Source: Bacteroides sp.
Lineage (GTDB): Bacteria; Bacteroidota; Bacteroidia; Bacteroidales; Bacteroidaceae
Length of the DNA: 64,000 bases
Direction: 5' to 3'
NCBI GenBank assembly: GCA_021202275.1
Contig: JAJQDI010000021.1
Span: 140,888 to 204,887, forward strand
In this document: one piece after another, positions 1-9,670 of the stretch
Numbering within the stretch: the stretch's first letter is position 1
Layout of the letters: each line of letters opens with the position of its first letter
The notes under the pieces: model-generated
Told to the model about the DNA's origin: nothing
Database searches by the model: none
What the model saw: the letters and a program-made list of their open reading frames with translations, nothing else
Translations under genes and position numbers: made by a program

Positions 1-966
1 TTCCCGTTGGATGCCGGACTGAATGTAGGTATCTATGAAGAGGGATCTGTATTGAATATCCTGTATCAGGGAGTAACCTCGGGGTGGTATCCGCCATTGA
101 TCTTTCTGGGCATCGGTGCGATGACCGACTTCTCCGCACTGATCTCCAATCCGAAGCTGATGCTCATCGGGGCGGCTGCCCAGTTTGGTATTTTCGGAGC
201 TTACATCATCGCGTTACTGATCGGTTTCGAACCGAACCAGGCCGGAGCGATCGGTATCATCGGTGGTGCCGACGGACCAACCGCCATCTTCCTCTCTTCG
301 AAACTGGCTCCTAACCTGATGGGCGCGATTGCCGTATCGGCCTACTCCTATATGGCTCTTGTGCCGGTGATCCAGCCACCGATCATGCGTTTGCTCACGA
401 ACAAGAACGAACGTCTGATCCGCATGAAACCTCCCCGCGTGGTCTCTCATACGGAAAAAGTAATGTTCCCCATCATCGGTATGTTACTTACCACTTTCCT
501 GGTACCTTCCGGTCTGCCTCTGTTGGGTATGCTGTTCTTCGGCAACCTGTTGAAAGAAAGTGGAGTGACCCGTCGTCTGGCCAATACCGCCAGTGGCCCG
601 CTGATCGATACGATTACCATTTTACTGGGAGTAACCGTAGGGGCTTCTACACAGGCTTCTCAGTTCCTGACCTGGGACTCGATCCTGATCTTTGTTCTGG
701 GTGCGTTCTCCTTCGTGATCGCGACTACTTCAGGGGTTCTGTTCGTGAAACTCTTCAACCTGTTCTTAGGTAAAGACAACCAGATCAACCCATTGATCGG
801 GAATGCCGGCGTATCGGCTGTGCCCGACTCCGCGCGTATCTCTCAGGTAGTAGGTCTGGAATATGACCCGACCAACTACCTGCTGATGCACGCGATGGGA
901 CCGAACGTAGCCGGTGTGATCGGTTCGGCAGTAGCCGCCGGTATCCTGCTCGGATTCCTGATCTAA
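1..966 (+). CDS. Na+-translocating decarboxylase beta subunit, 5' truncated by window edge
   Basis: This is the last roughly 321 residues of the integral-membrane beta subunit of a biotin-dependent sodium-pumping decarboxylase (oxaloacetate or methylmalonyl-CoA type). The subunit decarboxylates carboxybiotin on the carrier domain and moves Na+ out of the cell. The reading frame is open from base 1, so the start lies outside the window. The family signature GGADGPTAIF is present near residue 87 of the visible part, followed by several long hydrophobic segments and the conserved end region with NPLIGNAGVSAVPDSAR. A second, different beta subunit lies at 45472-46710 next to oadA, so this copy probably belongs to a separate complex, in Bacteroidales often methylmalonyl-CoA decarboxylase; that assignment is inference because the alpha subunit is not visible. 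A strong terminator follows. Confidence 0.93.
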   Translation, partial: FPLDAGLNVGIYEEGSVLNILYQGVTSGWYPPLIFLGIGAMTDFSALISNPKLMLIGAAAQFGIFGAYIIALLIGFEPNQAGAIGIIGGADGPTAIFLSSKLAPNLMGAIAVSAYSYMALVPVIQPPIMRLLTNKNERLIRMKPPRVVSHTEKVMFPIIGMLLTTFLVPSGLPLLGMLFFGNLLKESGVTRRLANTASGPLIDTITILLGVTVGASTQASQFLTWDSILIFVLGAFSFVIATTSGVLFVKLFNLFLGKDNQINPLIGNAGVSAVPDSARISQVVGLEYDPTNYLLMHAMGPNVAGVIGSAVAAGILLGFLI

Positions 967-993
967 AACAAATCAGCGTTCTCTTTTCTATCA

Positions 994-1031
994 TACGGGA
1001 ATATCTTTCGGAAGATATTCCCGTATTTTTA
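994..1031 (+). terminator. Rho-independent terminator after decarboxylase beta subunit
   Basis: A perfect 14-bp stem (TACGGGAATATCTT, 994-1007, with its complement at 1012-1025), a TCGG tetraloop and a following T run. It ends the operon that enters from the left edge. Confidence 0.9.
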
Positions 1032-1094
1032 TTTACAGACGGTTATATACATGATAATTTCGCACAAAAACCACTCATAATTAAAATGAAAATG

Positions 1095-1102
1095 TATATT
1101 TG
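1095..1102 (+). promoter_or_regulatory. Possible Bacteroidota -7 element for the sigma factor gene
   Basis: TATATTTG fits the TAnnTTTG consensus and lies 26 bp before the ATG at 1129. No clear TTTG -33 box sits 19-21 bp upstream, so the match is only partial. Confidence 0.4.
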
Positions 1103-1128
1103 TATGCGACAATAAAAACACAAATCAC

Positions 1129-1728
1129 ATGGGCACACTTAACCTGGAAACACAAAATCTACTTCACCTGGTATCAGGTGACAACCAGCGTGCCTTCGAT
1201 AGTTTCTACCATCTCTATTACAGTCAGGTATTCCGGTTTGCCTATTTTCTGCTCAAAGACACAAATGCCTGCCAGGAAGTGGTCTCCAACGTATTCTTCT
1301 CCGTATGGAAGTCCAGGAAAAGCCTGGCGGAAATTCAGAATATAGAGACCTACCTGTATGTAGTGACACGCAACGAAGCCAGCCGATACCAGCGTGAAGA
1401 GTCGGCAAGGAAAACAGTATCACTGGATCAAAGTCCCTTGCAAATAGAGAAAACCGATATGGAAAATCCGGAAGAAGAAATGATTGGTCAGGAAGTGGAA
1501 GAACTCATCAACCGCATCGTTGAGAACCTACCCGAGAAATGTCGGCTCATCTTTCTCATGAACCGGATAGAAGGGCTAAAAAACAAAGAGATAGCCGAAA
1601 GGCTCTCTTTATCGGAAAGCACCGTACGGGTGCAAATGAAAATTGCTATTGAAAAAATCGTAGAACAAATGAGAATATACTATCCTCATTTGAGTCTGGT
1701 GTGGTTGCTGACTTTTTTTTTACGATAA
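1129..1728 (+). CDS. ECF-type RNA polymerase sigma factor (Bacteroidota FecI-like)
   Basis: A 199-residue extracytoplasmic-function sigma factor. Region 2 is seen at about residues 25-90 (FDSFYHLYYSQVFRFAYF, then a KSRKSLAEIQN stretch) and region 4 at about 125-185, with the helix-turn-helix around NKEIAERLSLSESTVRVQM. The hydrophobic tail after the HTH is typical of the Bacteroidota sigma-70 family 1. The ATG at 1129 is preferred to the upstream out-of-frame ORF because it starts just before the conserved region 2. It is followed by a FecR-type anti-sigma and a SusC with an STN domain, the usual trans-envelope signalling trio, so it most likely switches on the susCD operon at 3088 when the SusC receptor is loaded. 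The last codons run through a T9 tract at 1712-1720, so the exact C terminus depends on that run being correct. Confidence 0.93.
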   Translation: MGTLNLETQNLLHLVSGDNQRAFDSFYHLYYSQVFRFAYFLLKDTNACQEVVSNVFFSVWKSRKSLAEIQNIETYLYVVTRNEASRYQREESARKTVSLDQSPLQIEKTDMENPEEEMIGQEVEELINRIVENLPEKCRLIFLMNRIEGLKNKEIAERLSLSESTVRVQMKIAIEKIVEQMRIYYPHLSLVWLLTFFLR

Positions 1729-1939
1729 AACGTTTCTTTTCTCTGTCGGGAAAGTCAAATACGGAATGATAGCCCTATCTGTTCGCCCCTCACCTACAAG
1801 GTAATAAATTAATAATCAAAAAATATACATACAACCTCAGACCTTCCTGATAACTTTTCTCAAAGATCTTCAAAAAAACAGCTTTTCCTTTAAACGGATT
1901 TACCTCCATTTTACTCCTCTTTTATATAGCACCCATCCT

Positions 1940-2908
1940 ATGGAAGAAAAACACATAGACAGACTTTGCAGCAACTTATCGGAAGAGACTACTTCCGGAG
2001 AGGCAAAAGCATTTCAGCAATGGCGCGCAGAAAAAGACCACGAACAACTCTGCCAATTACTGGAAGGCCTGCGCCTGAACAACCGCATAGAAGAAAAAGC
2101 CGAAGAACTACGTCCGGTGATACTTGCCGATATTCATCGCCGCATGGACAACGAGAACAAACGCACAGGAAAGACACGTCGCCTCCTGGCCATTGCCACC
2201 TCTGTGGCTATCCTGATCATAGGTGGCGGACTGGGTTGGTTCTACGGGTTTTCACAACCAAACGAATGGCTGCAAGTATCCTGTGCTATGGGTGTCCATC
2301 AGACTTTGCAACTACCTGACGGCAGTACCGTAACCCTCAACGGAGGTACTACCTTATCTTATCCGCAACAATTCGGGAAGAAGATCCGGGAAGTGCGCCT
2401 GCAGGGCGAAGCCTTTTTCGACGTACAACACGACCCCGGAAAACCGTTCGTGGTATATTCCGAAGAGATCCGTGTAAAAGTACTGGGAACACGTTTCAAT
2501 GTGGAAGCCTACCCCAACGAGGAAAGCGTGACAGTGACCCTGGAAAGTGGTAAAGTAGCCGTGTGTCCCGAAGGCTCGCAAATAGAATGTATCCTGCAAC
2601 CCGATCAACAGGCGATCTTTAACAAAGAGACCCGTCAGTTGAAACGCGCTCAGGCAAACGTAACCCAGGCAACAGGTTGGATAGTCAATGATCTGTATTT
2701 CCACTCTACCCCCCTGAAAGATATCGTAAGGAAACTGGAAAGACAGTTCAATGTCCGTTTCCGGATCACCTCGGAAAGCCTGGCAAATACTCCTTACACG
2801 TGCGACTTCACGGATGACGAAAGCCTGGAGACCATTCTGGCTGTATTTGCTCTGGACAAGCGTTTCAAATACCGGCAGGAACGAGGGGAATATGTCATTT
2901 ACGAATAA
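1940..2908 (+). CDS. FecR-family anti-sigma factor
   Basis: A 322-residue inner-membrane anti-sigma regulator. A cytoplasmic N-terminal part (residues 1-80) is followed by one membrane helix (about 82-104, LLAIATSVAILIIGGGLGWF), a periplasmic FecR domain (about 110-210, with LPDGSTVTLNGGTTLSYP and the VKVLGTRFNVEAY segment) and a C-terminal DUF4974-like domain (about 250-320, PLKDIVRKLERQFNVRF). It should hold the sigma factor at 1129 inactive and receive the signal from the STN domain of the SusC at 3088. There is a 211-bp gap to the sigma gene. Confidence 0.93.
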   Translation: MEEKHIDRLCSNLSEETTSGEAKAFQQWRAEKDHEQLCQLLEGLRLNNRIEEKAEELRPVILADIHRRMDNENKRTGKTRRLLAIATSVAILIIGGGLGWFYGFSQPNEWLQVSCAMGVHQTLQLPDGSTVTLNGGTTLSYPQQFGKKIREVRLQGEAFFDVQHDPGKPFVVYSEEIRVKVLGTRFNVEAYPNEESVTVTLESGKVAVCPEGSQIECILQPDQQAIFNKETRQLKRAQANVTQATGWIVNDLYFHSTPLKDIVRKLERQFNVRFRITSESLANTPYTCDFTDDESLETILAVFALDKRFKYRQERGEYVIYE

Positions 2909-2997
2909 AGAAATACAAAAAACGCAATACCTTTTATAACCCTTATATACTGATACACACCATGAAAATCCCTACTTAGACAACCGCAGAAAAAAGA

Positions 2998-3023
2998 CCG
3001 GGAAGTGCGGCAACACTTCCCGG
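2998..3023 (+). promoter_or_regulatory. GC-rich leader hairpin between fecR and susC
   Basis: A perfect 10-bp stem CCGGGAAGTG / CACTTCCCGG with a 6-nt loop, followed by CCGGCCCGG rather than a T run. It is 65 bp ahead of the susC start. The lack of Ts makes it a poor intrinsic terminator; it may be a structured leader or an attenuator. Function is not shown by sequence. Confidence 0.5.
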
Positions 3024-3087
3024 CCCGGCCCGGCAATAGCCGCGCAACTTCATTGAAAATTTTACAAACTAAAACCGTTACAAAGTT

Positions 3088-6000
3088 ATGAAAATAATTT
3101 CGAACGTACCTCCTGTGGCCGGCAAAAGCAGGCCCACCCGGTTATTATTTATTATGAGATTCTTTATTATTCTGCAATTAATACTTATAGGTAGCGCCTC
3201 AGCAACCCACAGTTACTCCCAGAACAAAGTTTCTGTGGAAGTACGCGACGCGACACTCAATCAGGTATTGGAACTCGTGAAGGCACAGAGCAATTGCACC
3301 TTCTGGTATCGCAGCGAAGAGATTGACCTGAACCGCAAGGTATCCGTCACCCTCAAAAATAAATCTGTGGATCAGGTATTGGATGAGATACTTCCCGCGC
3401 AGGGACTTGCCTACAAAGTGGAAGGAAAATACATCATGATCTACAAGGAAGAAAAAATAACCCAGCAACGCAGTTTCACGCTCCGGGGAACAGTGACCGA
3501 CGAAGACGGATTGCCCATTATCGGTGCGAACATCACCGTACAGGGGGCTTCATCGGGCACCATCACGGATGTGGAAGGGAAATTCAGTATCACAGCATCC
3601 GAAAACTCAGTGATCTCGATTTCGTACATTGGCTACATCAGTCAGACCCTCACGCTGACCGGAAGCCAGACAGTGACGATCCGGCTGAAAGAAGATGCCA
3701 AAACCCTGACCGAAGTAGTAGTAACGGCGTTAGGGATCAAACGCGAATCCAAAGCCCTGGGATATGCCGTATCCGAAGTGAAAGGAGACGCGTTGTCTGC
3801 CAGCCGGCCGATCAACGCGATGGGAGCCTTATCGGGAAAGATCCCGGGAGTGGACATCTCAGGCACCACGGCAGGTCCGTCCGGATCTACCCGGGTAGTG
3901 ATCCGCGGGAACGGAGAACTCTCGGGCAACAACCAACCTCTTTATGTCATTGACGGGGTACCCATGGAAAACTCACAGCTGGGAGGTGCGAGTCAATGGG
4001 GAGGATACGATATGGGTGATGGTATTTCGAGCCTCAACCCGGATGACATCGAGTCTGTATCGGTACTCAAAGGTCCGGCTGCCGCCGCTTTATACGGATC
4101 GCGCGCTACACACGGAGTGATACTCATCACAACCAAATCGGCTCAGAAACAGGGCATTGGTATCGACTTCACTACCAGTGTGGATTTTGTAAACCAATTG
4201 TCCAAATTCGACGATTACCAGCGTGTATACGGTTCGGGACGTAACGGTGAACTGCCCACAACTTTTGAAACAGGTAGAGGAGCGTCACAAACGGCATGGG
4301 GAGCCAAATTAAATCCGGACCTCACTACTTACATCTTCAACGGACAACAAAAGTCATACGGCAATATCAACAACAACATCTCCAGTTTCTTCCGTACCGG
4401 CTCTACAGTGAACAACTCACTGTCCCTGACAGCCGCGTCGGAAAAAGCCAGTGTACGCGTCTCCCTGTCGGACATGCGCAACAATGATATTATACCGAAA
4501 TCACACATGAGCCGTACCTCTTTTATGGTGAAAGCCGACGGGCAGTTGACCAAGCGTTTGCGCATAGAAAGCCGTATCAACTACATTATGGAGGATGTGA
4601 AAAACCGTCCGGCCCTCTCCGACTCCCCCAATAACGTAGGACTGAGTCTGATCGGTCTGGCACCCAACATCGACCAGAAGTGGCTGAGTGAAGGATACAA
4701 GGATGAATATGGCAGATATGCCGAATGGAACGGAGGGAATATCTACCGGATCAACCCCTACTGGAGCATCAACGAGATGAGCAATAAGTCTAAGAAAGAC
4801 CGTGTCATGGGATACATTCAGGCCAACTACGAATTCATTGACGGACTGGAATTGCAGTTGCGCGGAGGTACGGACTTCTACAAATTCCGTATGACCGACT
4901 TCGCCGCGGTAAATACTCCGGTATATCCGGAAGGGGCCATGAGTGAAACCTCCGTAGAAGTAGCGGAAAGCAATCTGGAGGCCATGCTGAGATATACCCG
5001 TAAATTCGGTGAGACATTCGACCTTTCTGCGTTCATCGGAGGCAATATGATGTTCTTCGACCAGGAGATCTTCGATTACAGTGCCAACGATCAGGTGATC
5101 CCCGGCATGGAATCCATTACGAACTATGTGAATCAGAGCCTGATCTATGGTAATCCCCGCAAACGGGTCAACTCTCTGTACGGGGCTGTCAATCTGGGTT
5201 ACAAAGGATTCCTGTATCTGGATGCTACCCTGCGCAACGACTGGTCTTCCAGCCTGGCCAAAAGCAACAATTCCTACATGTATCCCTCCGTTTCGGGTAG
5301 TTTCATATTCACCAATGTATGGCAGATACCTGCCCAGATCCTTTCTTTTGGAAAAGTACGTGCTTCCTGGGCACAAGTGGGGGGGAGATACGGGACCGTA
5401 TATGCTCAACCTCAACTACGGTATCATGCCGGAAACATTCAACAATCAACCTGTAGGAGAGATCAGTTCGACCAATATTCCGAACTACAATCTGAAACCG
5501 ACACGAACCTATTCGTACGAATTTGGTGCCGACCTGCGTTTCCTGAAAAATCGTCTGAACCTGGATCTTACCTATTATTCCCAGACGACCAAAGATCAGA
5601 TCATGAACCTGCCTATCTCCGGTACGACAGGGTTTGAATATGCTACGGTGAACAGCGGTAAGATACGTAACCAGGGGGTAGAGATCAGTCTGAACGGCCT
5701 GTTGATAGAAACGAAAGATTTCAGCTGGGACCTGACAGTCAACTATGCCAGGAACATAAATAAAGTGATCAAGCTACATCCTGAACTCAACGAATATCCG
5801 TTGGCAGAAGCACGCTGGGCCGGTGCCATGATACAGGCCAAAGAAGGAGCCGCCTACGGTGCGATCATTGGTAAAAAACTGCTTCGCGCTCCGGACGGAC
5901 AAGTGATCTACGACGAGGCAGGCTATGCGATGGTAGGCGATACGTATGAAGTACTGGGCAACGGAGTATACGACTGGACCGGAGGACTGGGAACTTCACT

Positions 6001-6577
6001 ACGCTACAAAGGATTCACCTTCAGCGCGCTGTTGGATATCAAATGGGGAGCGGACATCTACTCCATGAGCAGTATGATGGCACACTCCAACGGTACGGCA
6101 AAAGCAACGCTGGAGGGCCGGAAAGAATGGTACCTTTCGGAAGAACGCCGCAAACAAGCCAATGTAGAGACCACCGACTGGACAGCTACCGGCGGATACA
6201 TTGGCAAAGGGGTAGTAGAGGTCGTTGACCCAAATGGGAATGTGACCTATAAACCGAACGAAACAGCTGTAGATCCTCAGAAATACTGGAACAGTTTCCT
6301 GAGCAACAATACGCCCGAACCTTTTATCTACGACGCATCTTTCGTGAAACTCAGGGAACTGACATTCGGATACAATCTACCCAAAAAATGGCTGGATAAG
6401 ACTCCGTTCCTGAACGCGTACGTATCCGTCTACGGACGCAACCTGTGGACCATCTATTCCAATGTACCTAATATCGACCCCGAATCCAGCTATAACAATG
6501 GCAACGGACAGGGATTTGAATACGGATCCCTGCCTTCGAGAAGATCCTTCGGGTTCAGTCTGAAAGTGAGTTTATAA
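3088..6577 (+). pseudogene. SusC-like TonB-dependent receptor with STN domain, frame broken at a G7 run
   Basis: An outer-membrane TonB-dependent importer for a glycan, pairing with the SusD that follows. Order: signal peptide (to about residue 45, ending near SATHSYSQ), STN signalling domain (about 48-118), CarboxypepD_reg-like domain (about 129-205), plug (from about 207, TEVVVTALGIKRES), then the barrel. The frame is open from 3088 to base 5385 and continues one frame over from there to 6577. The break is a run of seven Gs at 5379-5385: with six, the protein reads on as VGGDTGPYMLNLNYG and gives one receptor of about 1162 residues with a normal barrel end. So either a real +1 lesion, slippage or a sequence error. 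Start could also be 3154 (MRFFIILQ). The STN domain fits control by the sigma/FecR pair upstream. Confidence 0.9.
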
Positions 6578-6611
6578 TGGCAAAGCATGTAAATCAATAG
6601 AAAAACTACAT

Positions 6612-8186
6612 ATGAAAAAGATAATATACCTTTTACTGACGATCTGCCTGACAGGAGGTATAAGCTCCTGTGCAGATTTTGAGGACCTGAACCAGGACCC
6701 ATCGAAATCGACAGATATGGAGCCTACTCTGTTACTGCCCAATCTGCAGATGTATCTGACCAATGACTACCAGGAGTGGCACCGCTATTTCATGTATCCG
6801 GGAGGATTTGTGAATCAGTGGTGCGGCGATTGGGGTACCGTAGAATACGGATGTATCGGTATCAAACAGGATAGCTACATGGCAGAGTTGTGGCTGCAAC
6901 GCTATACACGCCTGGCCAAATCGATCGTAGATATTATTGAACGTACCAAAGATGACGCGGAATCTGTGAATATCAATGCACTGGGACGTGTGATGCGTGT
7001 TTACATCTACAACCAGCTTACCGATATGTATGGTGATATCCCTTATTTCCAAGCCGGAGCCGGATACTATACCGGAGTATTGAAACCCAGATACGATTTG
7101 CAGAGTGAGATCTACGACGACTTCTTCAAACAATTGGATATAGTACAGGAACAACTGGATCCGAATGCCGACCTGATCCCCTACGATCATTACTACAACG
7201 GTGATATAACCAAATGGAAGAAATTTGCCAATTCCCTCCGCCTCCGCCTGGCCATGCGCCTGATCAAGGTAGATCCGGAGAGGGCCAGAAAAGAGGCAGA
7301 GACCGCCATCCGCAACGGAGTGATGGAAAGCAATGCGGATCTCTGCATGATCAAATACGAGAATCAGGCCAATCCCTCTTCCGGACCGGGACGCGGCAAC
7401 GCGCTTGCCAACCGTTTCCGTCAGGAGCCCCGGAATTTCCGCCTGTCCAAAAAACTGATCACTTACATGGAAGATACATCCGACCCAAGGATCCGTCTGT
7501 ACAGCGGTTGTTACCTGGACGATGGTCAGAACACAGACATCACAGACCTGGTATACGAGCAGAAAAGATCCTACAGCGAAATGGCGCGGGAAACAGACCA
7601 TTTCGACTGGGAAAAGAACCCGGATCCCATCACTCTTACTATTGATGGAAAAGAAGTGGAAGTAGACGGTAAATACCAGCTTCTGCAACCGGCTACCTGG
7701 CTGATGGAATACGATGCACCTTACATCAACATGAGTTACGCAGAAGTGGAATTGCTGCTGGCGGAAGCCGCCGTACGCGGATGGTCAGGAACAGGCAATG
7801 CAGCCGCTCATTTTGAAAAAGCATTACGTGCCTCTGTAGAACAAATGAGCGTATACGGTGCTCCTTCCGTGAGTGCGGATGCTCTCGAACACTTTGTCAG
7901 TTCCAATGCCCTGAAGAGTGGCAGTGAGTTGGAGCAAATCAATATGCAGCTCTGGGTAGGTCATCTGCTGAATCCGTTCGAAGCCTACGCCAACTGGCGG
8001 CGTACCAATATTCCGGAGATCACCATGGAAAATCCCGATAAAGAGCGCAACCAATCCGGTGGTAAAACCCCGCGCCGCTTGCTCTACCCGATCGAAGAGC
8101 AGATCAAGAACGGAGACAATTACCGGGAAGCCATTGCCCGTGTACCGGGATACGACTGGACCATCGGAGTCTGGTGGGACAAATAA
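6612..8186 (+). CDS. SusD/RagB-like lipoprotein (SusD-like_2 type)
   Basis: A 524-residue surface lipoprotein that caps the SusC channel and binds the incoming glycan. The N terminus MKKIIYLLLTICLTGGISSC is a lipoprotein signal with the acylated Cys at residue 20, followed by ADFEDLNQDP, a typical SusD opening. The middle has TPR-like helices around NINALGRVMRVYIYNQLTDMYGDIPY, a segment shared by this family. It lies 34 bp after the susC stop and 30 bp ahead of the GH18-fold lipoprotein, so the three form one operon. Substrate cannot be read from SusD alone; the GH16 and GH18 neighbours suggest a beta-linked glucan, galactan or GlcNAc-containing polymer. Confidence 0.93.
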   Translation: MKKIIYLLLTICLTGGISSCADFEDLNQDPSKSTDMEPTLLLPNLQMYLTNDYQEWHRYFMYPGGFVNQWCGDWGTVEYGCIGIKQDSYMAELWLQRYTRLAKSIVDIIERTKDDAESVNINALGRVMRVYIYNQLTDMYGDIPYFQAGAGYYTGVLKPRYDLQSEIYDDFFKQLDIVQEQLDPNADLIPYDHYYNGDITKWKKFANSLRLRLAMRLIKVDPERARKEAETAIRNGVMESNADLCMIKYENQANPSSGPGRGNALANRFRQEPRNFRLSKKLITYMEDTSDPRIRLYSGCYLDDGQNTDITDLVYEQKRSYSEMARETDHFDWEKNPDPITLTIDGKEVEVDGKYQLLQPATWLMEYDAPYINMSYAEVELLLAEAAVRGWSGTGNAAAHFEKALRASVEQMSVYGAPSVSADALEHFVSSNALKSGSELEQINMQLWVGHLLNPFEAYANWRRTNIPEITMENPDKERNQSGGKTPRRLLYPIEEQIKNGDNYREAIARVPGYDWTIGVWWDK

Positions 8187-8216
8187 TCGATGAAATCACT
8201 TTTAACACATAAGCGT

Positions 8217-9566
8217 ATGAAATTCATAAAATATATACCTGCAACTCTCTGTATGTTGCTCATACTGGCAGGTTGCAAAGACGATAGCGCAAACAATCCG
8301 ACATTTGACGACGATGAGATCCCGGCCATCTATATGGATTGGGCAGCCGAATATGTATATTCCCTGGGAGATGTGATGAAATTCGAAGCACAGGTATCCC
8401 CGTCGGACCATACCACCTGTCGCTGGCTGATAGACGGGAATGTAGTAGCCGAAGGACTTAAGATCGAACAGACCATTGATACGGAAGAGCCTTTTACACT
8501 GCGCTTCGAGGCGGAACGCAACGGAATAAAGAACTTTCGTACAGCAGATGTAACTATAGCCAAAGAATTCGTAGCCAAAGAGTTTGAAAAAGTAGTATTA
8601 GGGGTAATTACCAGTGAAGGAACATCCAACCATGTGCAATGGGACTATATCACTCATTTAATGTATTCCTCACTGGTTGTAAAAGAAGATGACGGATCCC
8701 TTACACTCCCCGATAAGGCTGCTCTCGACAGATTCAAAACATTGGTATCCTTGGCACACAACCAAGGTATCCATGTAATTGTAGATATCAGCGGAACGAT
8801 CAACTATCCGACCCCAGGTGGTGTATGGGACGAAACCGCATTCAATATGGCGGTGATAGACCCGGTCAGACGGACACAACTTATCGCCGATATCAAAAAC
8901 TTCGTCGAAGAATATGACCTGGACGGAGTAAATATCTATATGAATAATATCAATAACAGCAACAGTGGTCTCACCGGTCATGAGCAGATCGCAGAATTTA
9001 TGAACGAACTGGGAGCTGCCTTTCCTGAAGAATCAGATGAAGGCAGAAGGAAATTCCATATCACCGCCTCAGTACCTATGGTATGGAACAATACCGAATA
9101 TTACTATCTGAGTAGTGTAGAACGGCTCGACTGGGTCAACTTCCTGTTATTTGGTACCTCAGATCTGTCGCCTGTACCTCACGCGCCGGATTGGCAGATA
9201 GATGATAATCTGGCACGTTTTGCAGCACAAGGCATACCTGCTTCCAAAGCTATTGTGGGAATAGGAGCATTCGGAGTGAGATATGACATCCCTGCCGGAG
9301 TGAATCCCAGCTGGGGAGATATTGATAACTACCTGAGTTATCCGCTCTATTCAGACATTCTTAAACTGGATGCGAACGCGGCCGATAAAGACGAATTACC
9401 TGTGGGAAGCGGACTCTTCTATACAGGAGCTGCCGGTGCAGTACGTAAAGCAGACATCACACTGGCAAATGATGCGCTGGGTATGTTGATCTGGATGGTG
9501 GAATATGACACTTCCAATGCGGATCAGTCTTTAACACAAGCTGTATATAATCATCTGAATCCGTAA
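8217..9566 (+). CDS. GH18-fold surface lipoprotein lacking catalytic acids (probable glycan-binding protein)
   Basis: A lipoprotein with signal MKFIKYIPATLCMLLILAGC (Cys 20), a PKD/Ig-like domain (about residues 30-110) and a GH18-like TIM barrel (about 120-450). An active GH18 carries DGxDxDxE on strand 4; here the aligned stretch is DLDGVNIYMNN (about residue 234-244), so both Asp and the proton-donor Glu are replaced (N, Y, N). The intact neighbour at 10762 reads DLDGIDVDYEE, which makes the loss clear. Barrel elements on both sides are kept (NQGIHVIVDISG, KFHITASVPM, LDWVNFLLFG). In the position after SusD this fits a surface glycan-binding protein that uses a dead hydrolase fold; that role is inference. 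An ATG at 8190 is an alternative start with nine extra residues. A terminator follows. Confidence 0.85.
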   Translation: MKFIKYIPATLCMLLILAGCKDDSANNPTFDDDEIPAIYMDWAAEYVYSLGDVMKFEAQVSPSDHTTCRWLIDGNVVAEGLKIEQTIDTEEPFTLRFEAERNGIKNFRTADVTIAKEFVAKEFEKVVLGVITSEGTSNHVQWDYITHLMYSSLVVKEDDGSLTLPDKAALDRFKTLVSLAHNQGIHVIVDISGTINYPTPGGVWDETAFNMAVIDPVRRTQLIADIKNFVEEYDLDGVNIYMNNINNSNSGLTGHEQIAEFMNELGAAFPEESDEGRRKFHITASVPMVWNNTEYYYLSSVERLDWVNFLLFGTSDLSPVPHAPDWQIDDNLARFAAQGIPASKAIVGIGAFGVRYDIPAGVNPSWGDIDNYLSYPLYSDILKLDANAADKDELPVGSGLFYTGAAGAVRKADITLANDALGMLIWMVEYDTSNADQSLTQAVYNHLNP

Positions 9567-9586
9567 CACGTATTGTACATTTACAG

Positions 9587-9648
9587 AAGTCCCCGGGTCG
9601 TTTATTAACTTAACACACAATTTCCCTATGCTCCCGGGGACTTTTTTA
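9587..9648 (+). terminator. Terminator inside PUL 1, between the SusCD part and the hydrolases
   Basis: AAGTCCCCGGG (9587-9597) pairs exactly with CCCGGGGACTT (9633-9643) over a 35-nt loop, followed by a run of Ts. It likely makes the binding proteins more strongly expressed than the GH16/GH18 genes beyond it. Confidence 0.75.
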
Positions 9649-9670
9649 TTTCCCGTTAAAATCAACCCTT

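Noticed and set aside
5379..5385. Programmed ribosomal frameshifting in susC
   Set aside because: SusC genes are not known to need it, and the run lacks the usual heptamer plus downstream structure; tract slippage or sequence error explains it better.
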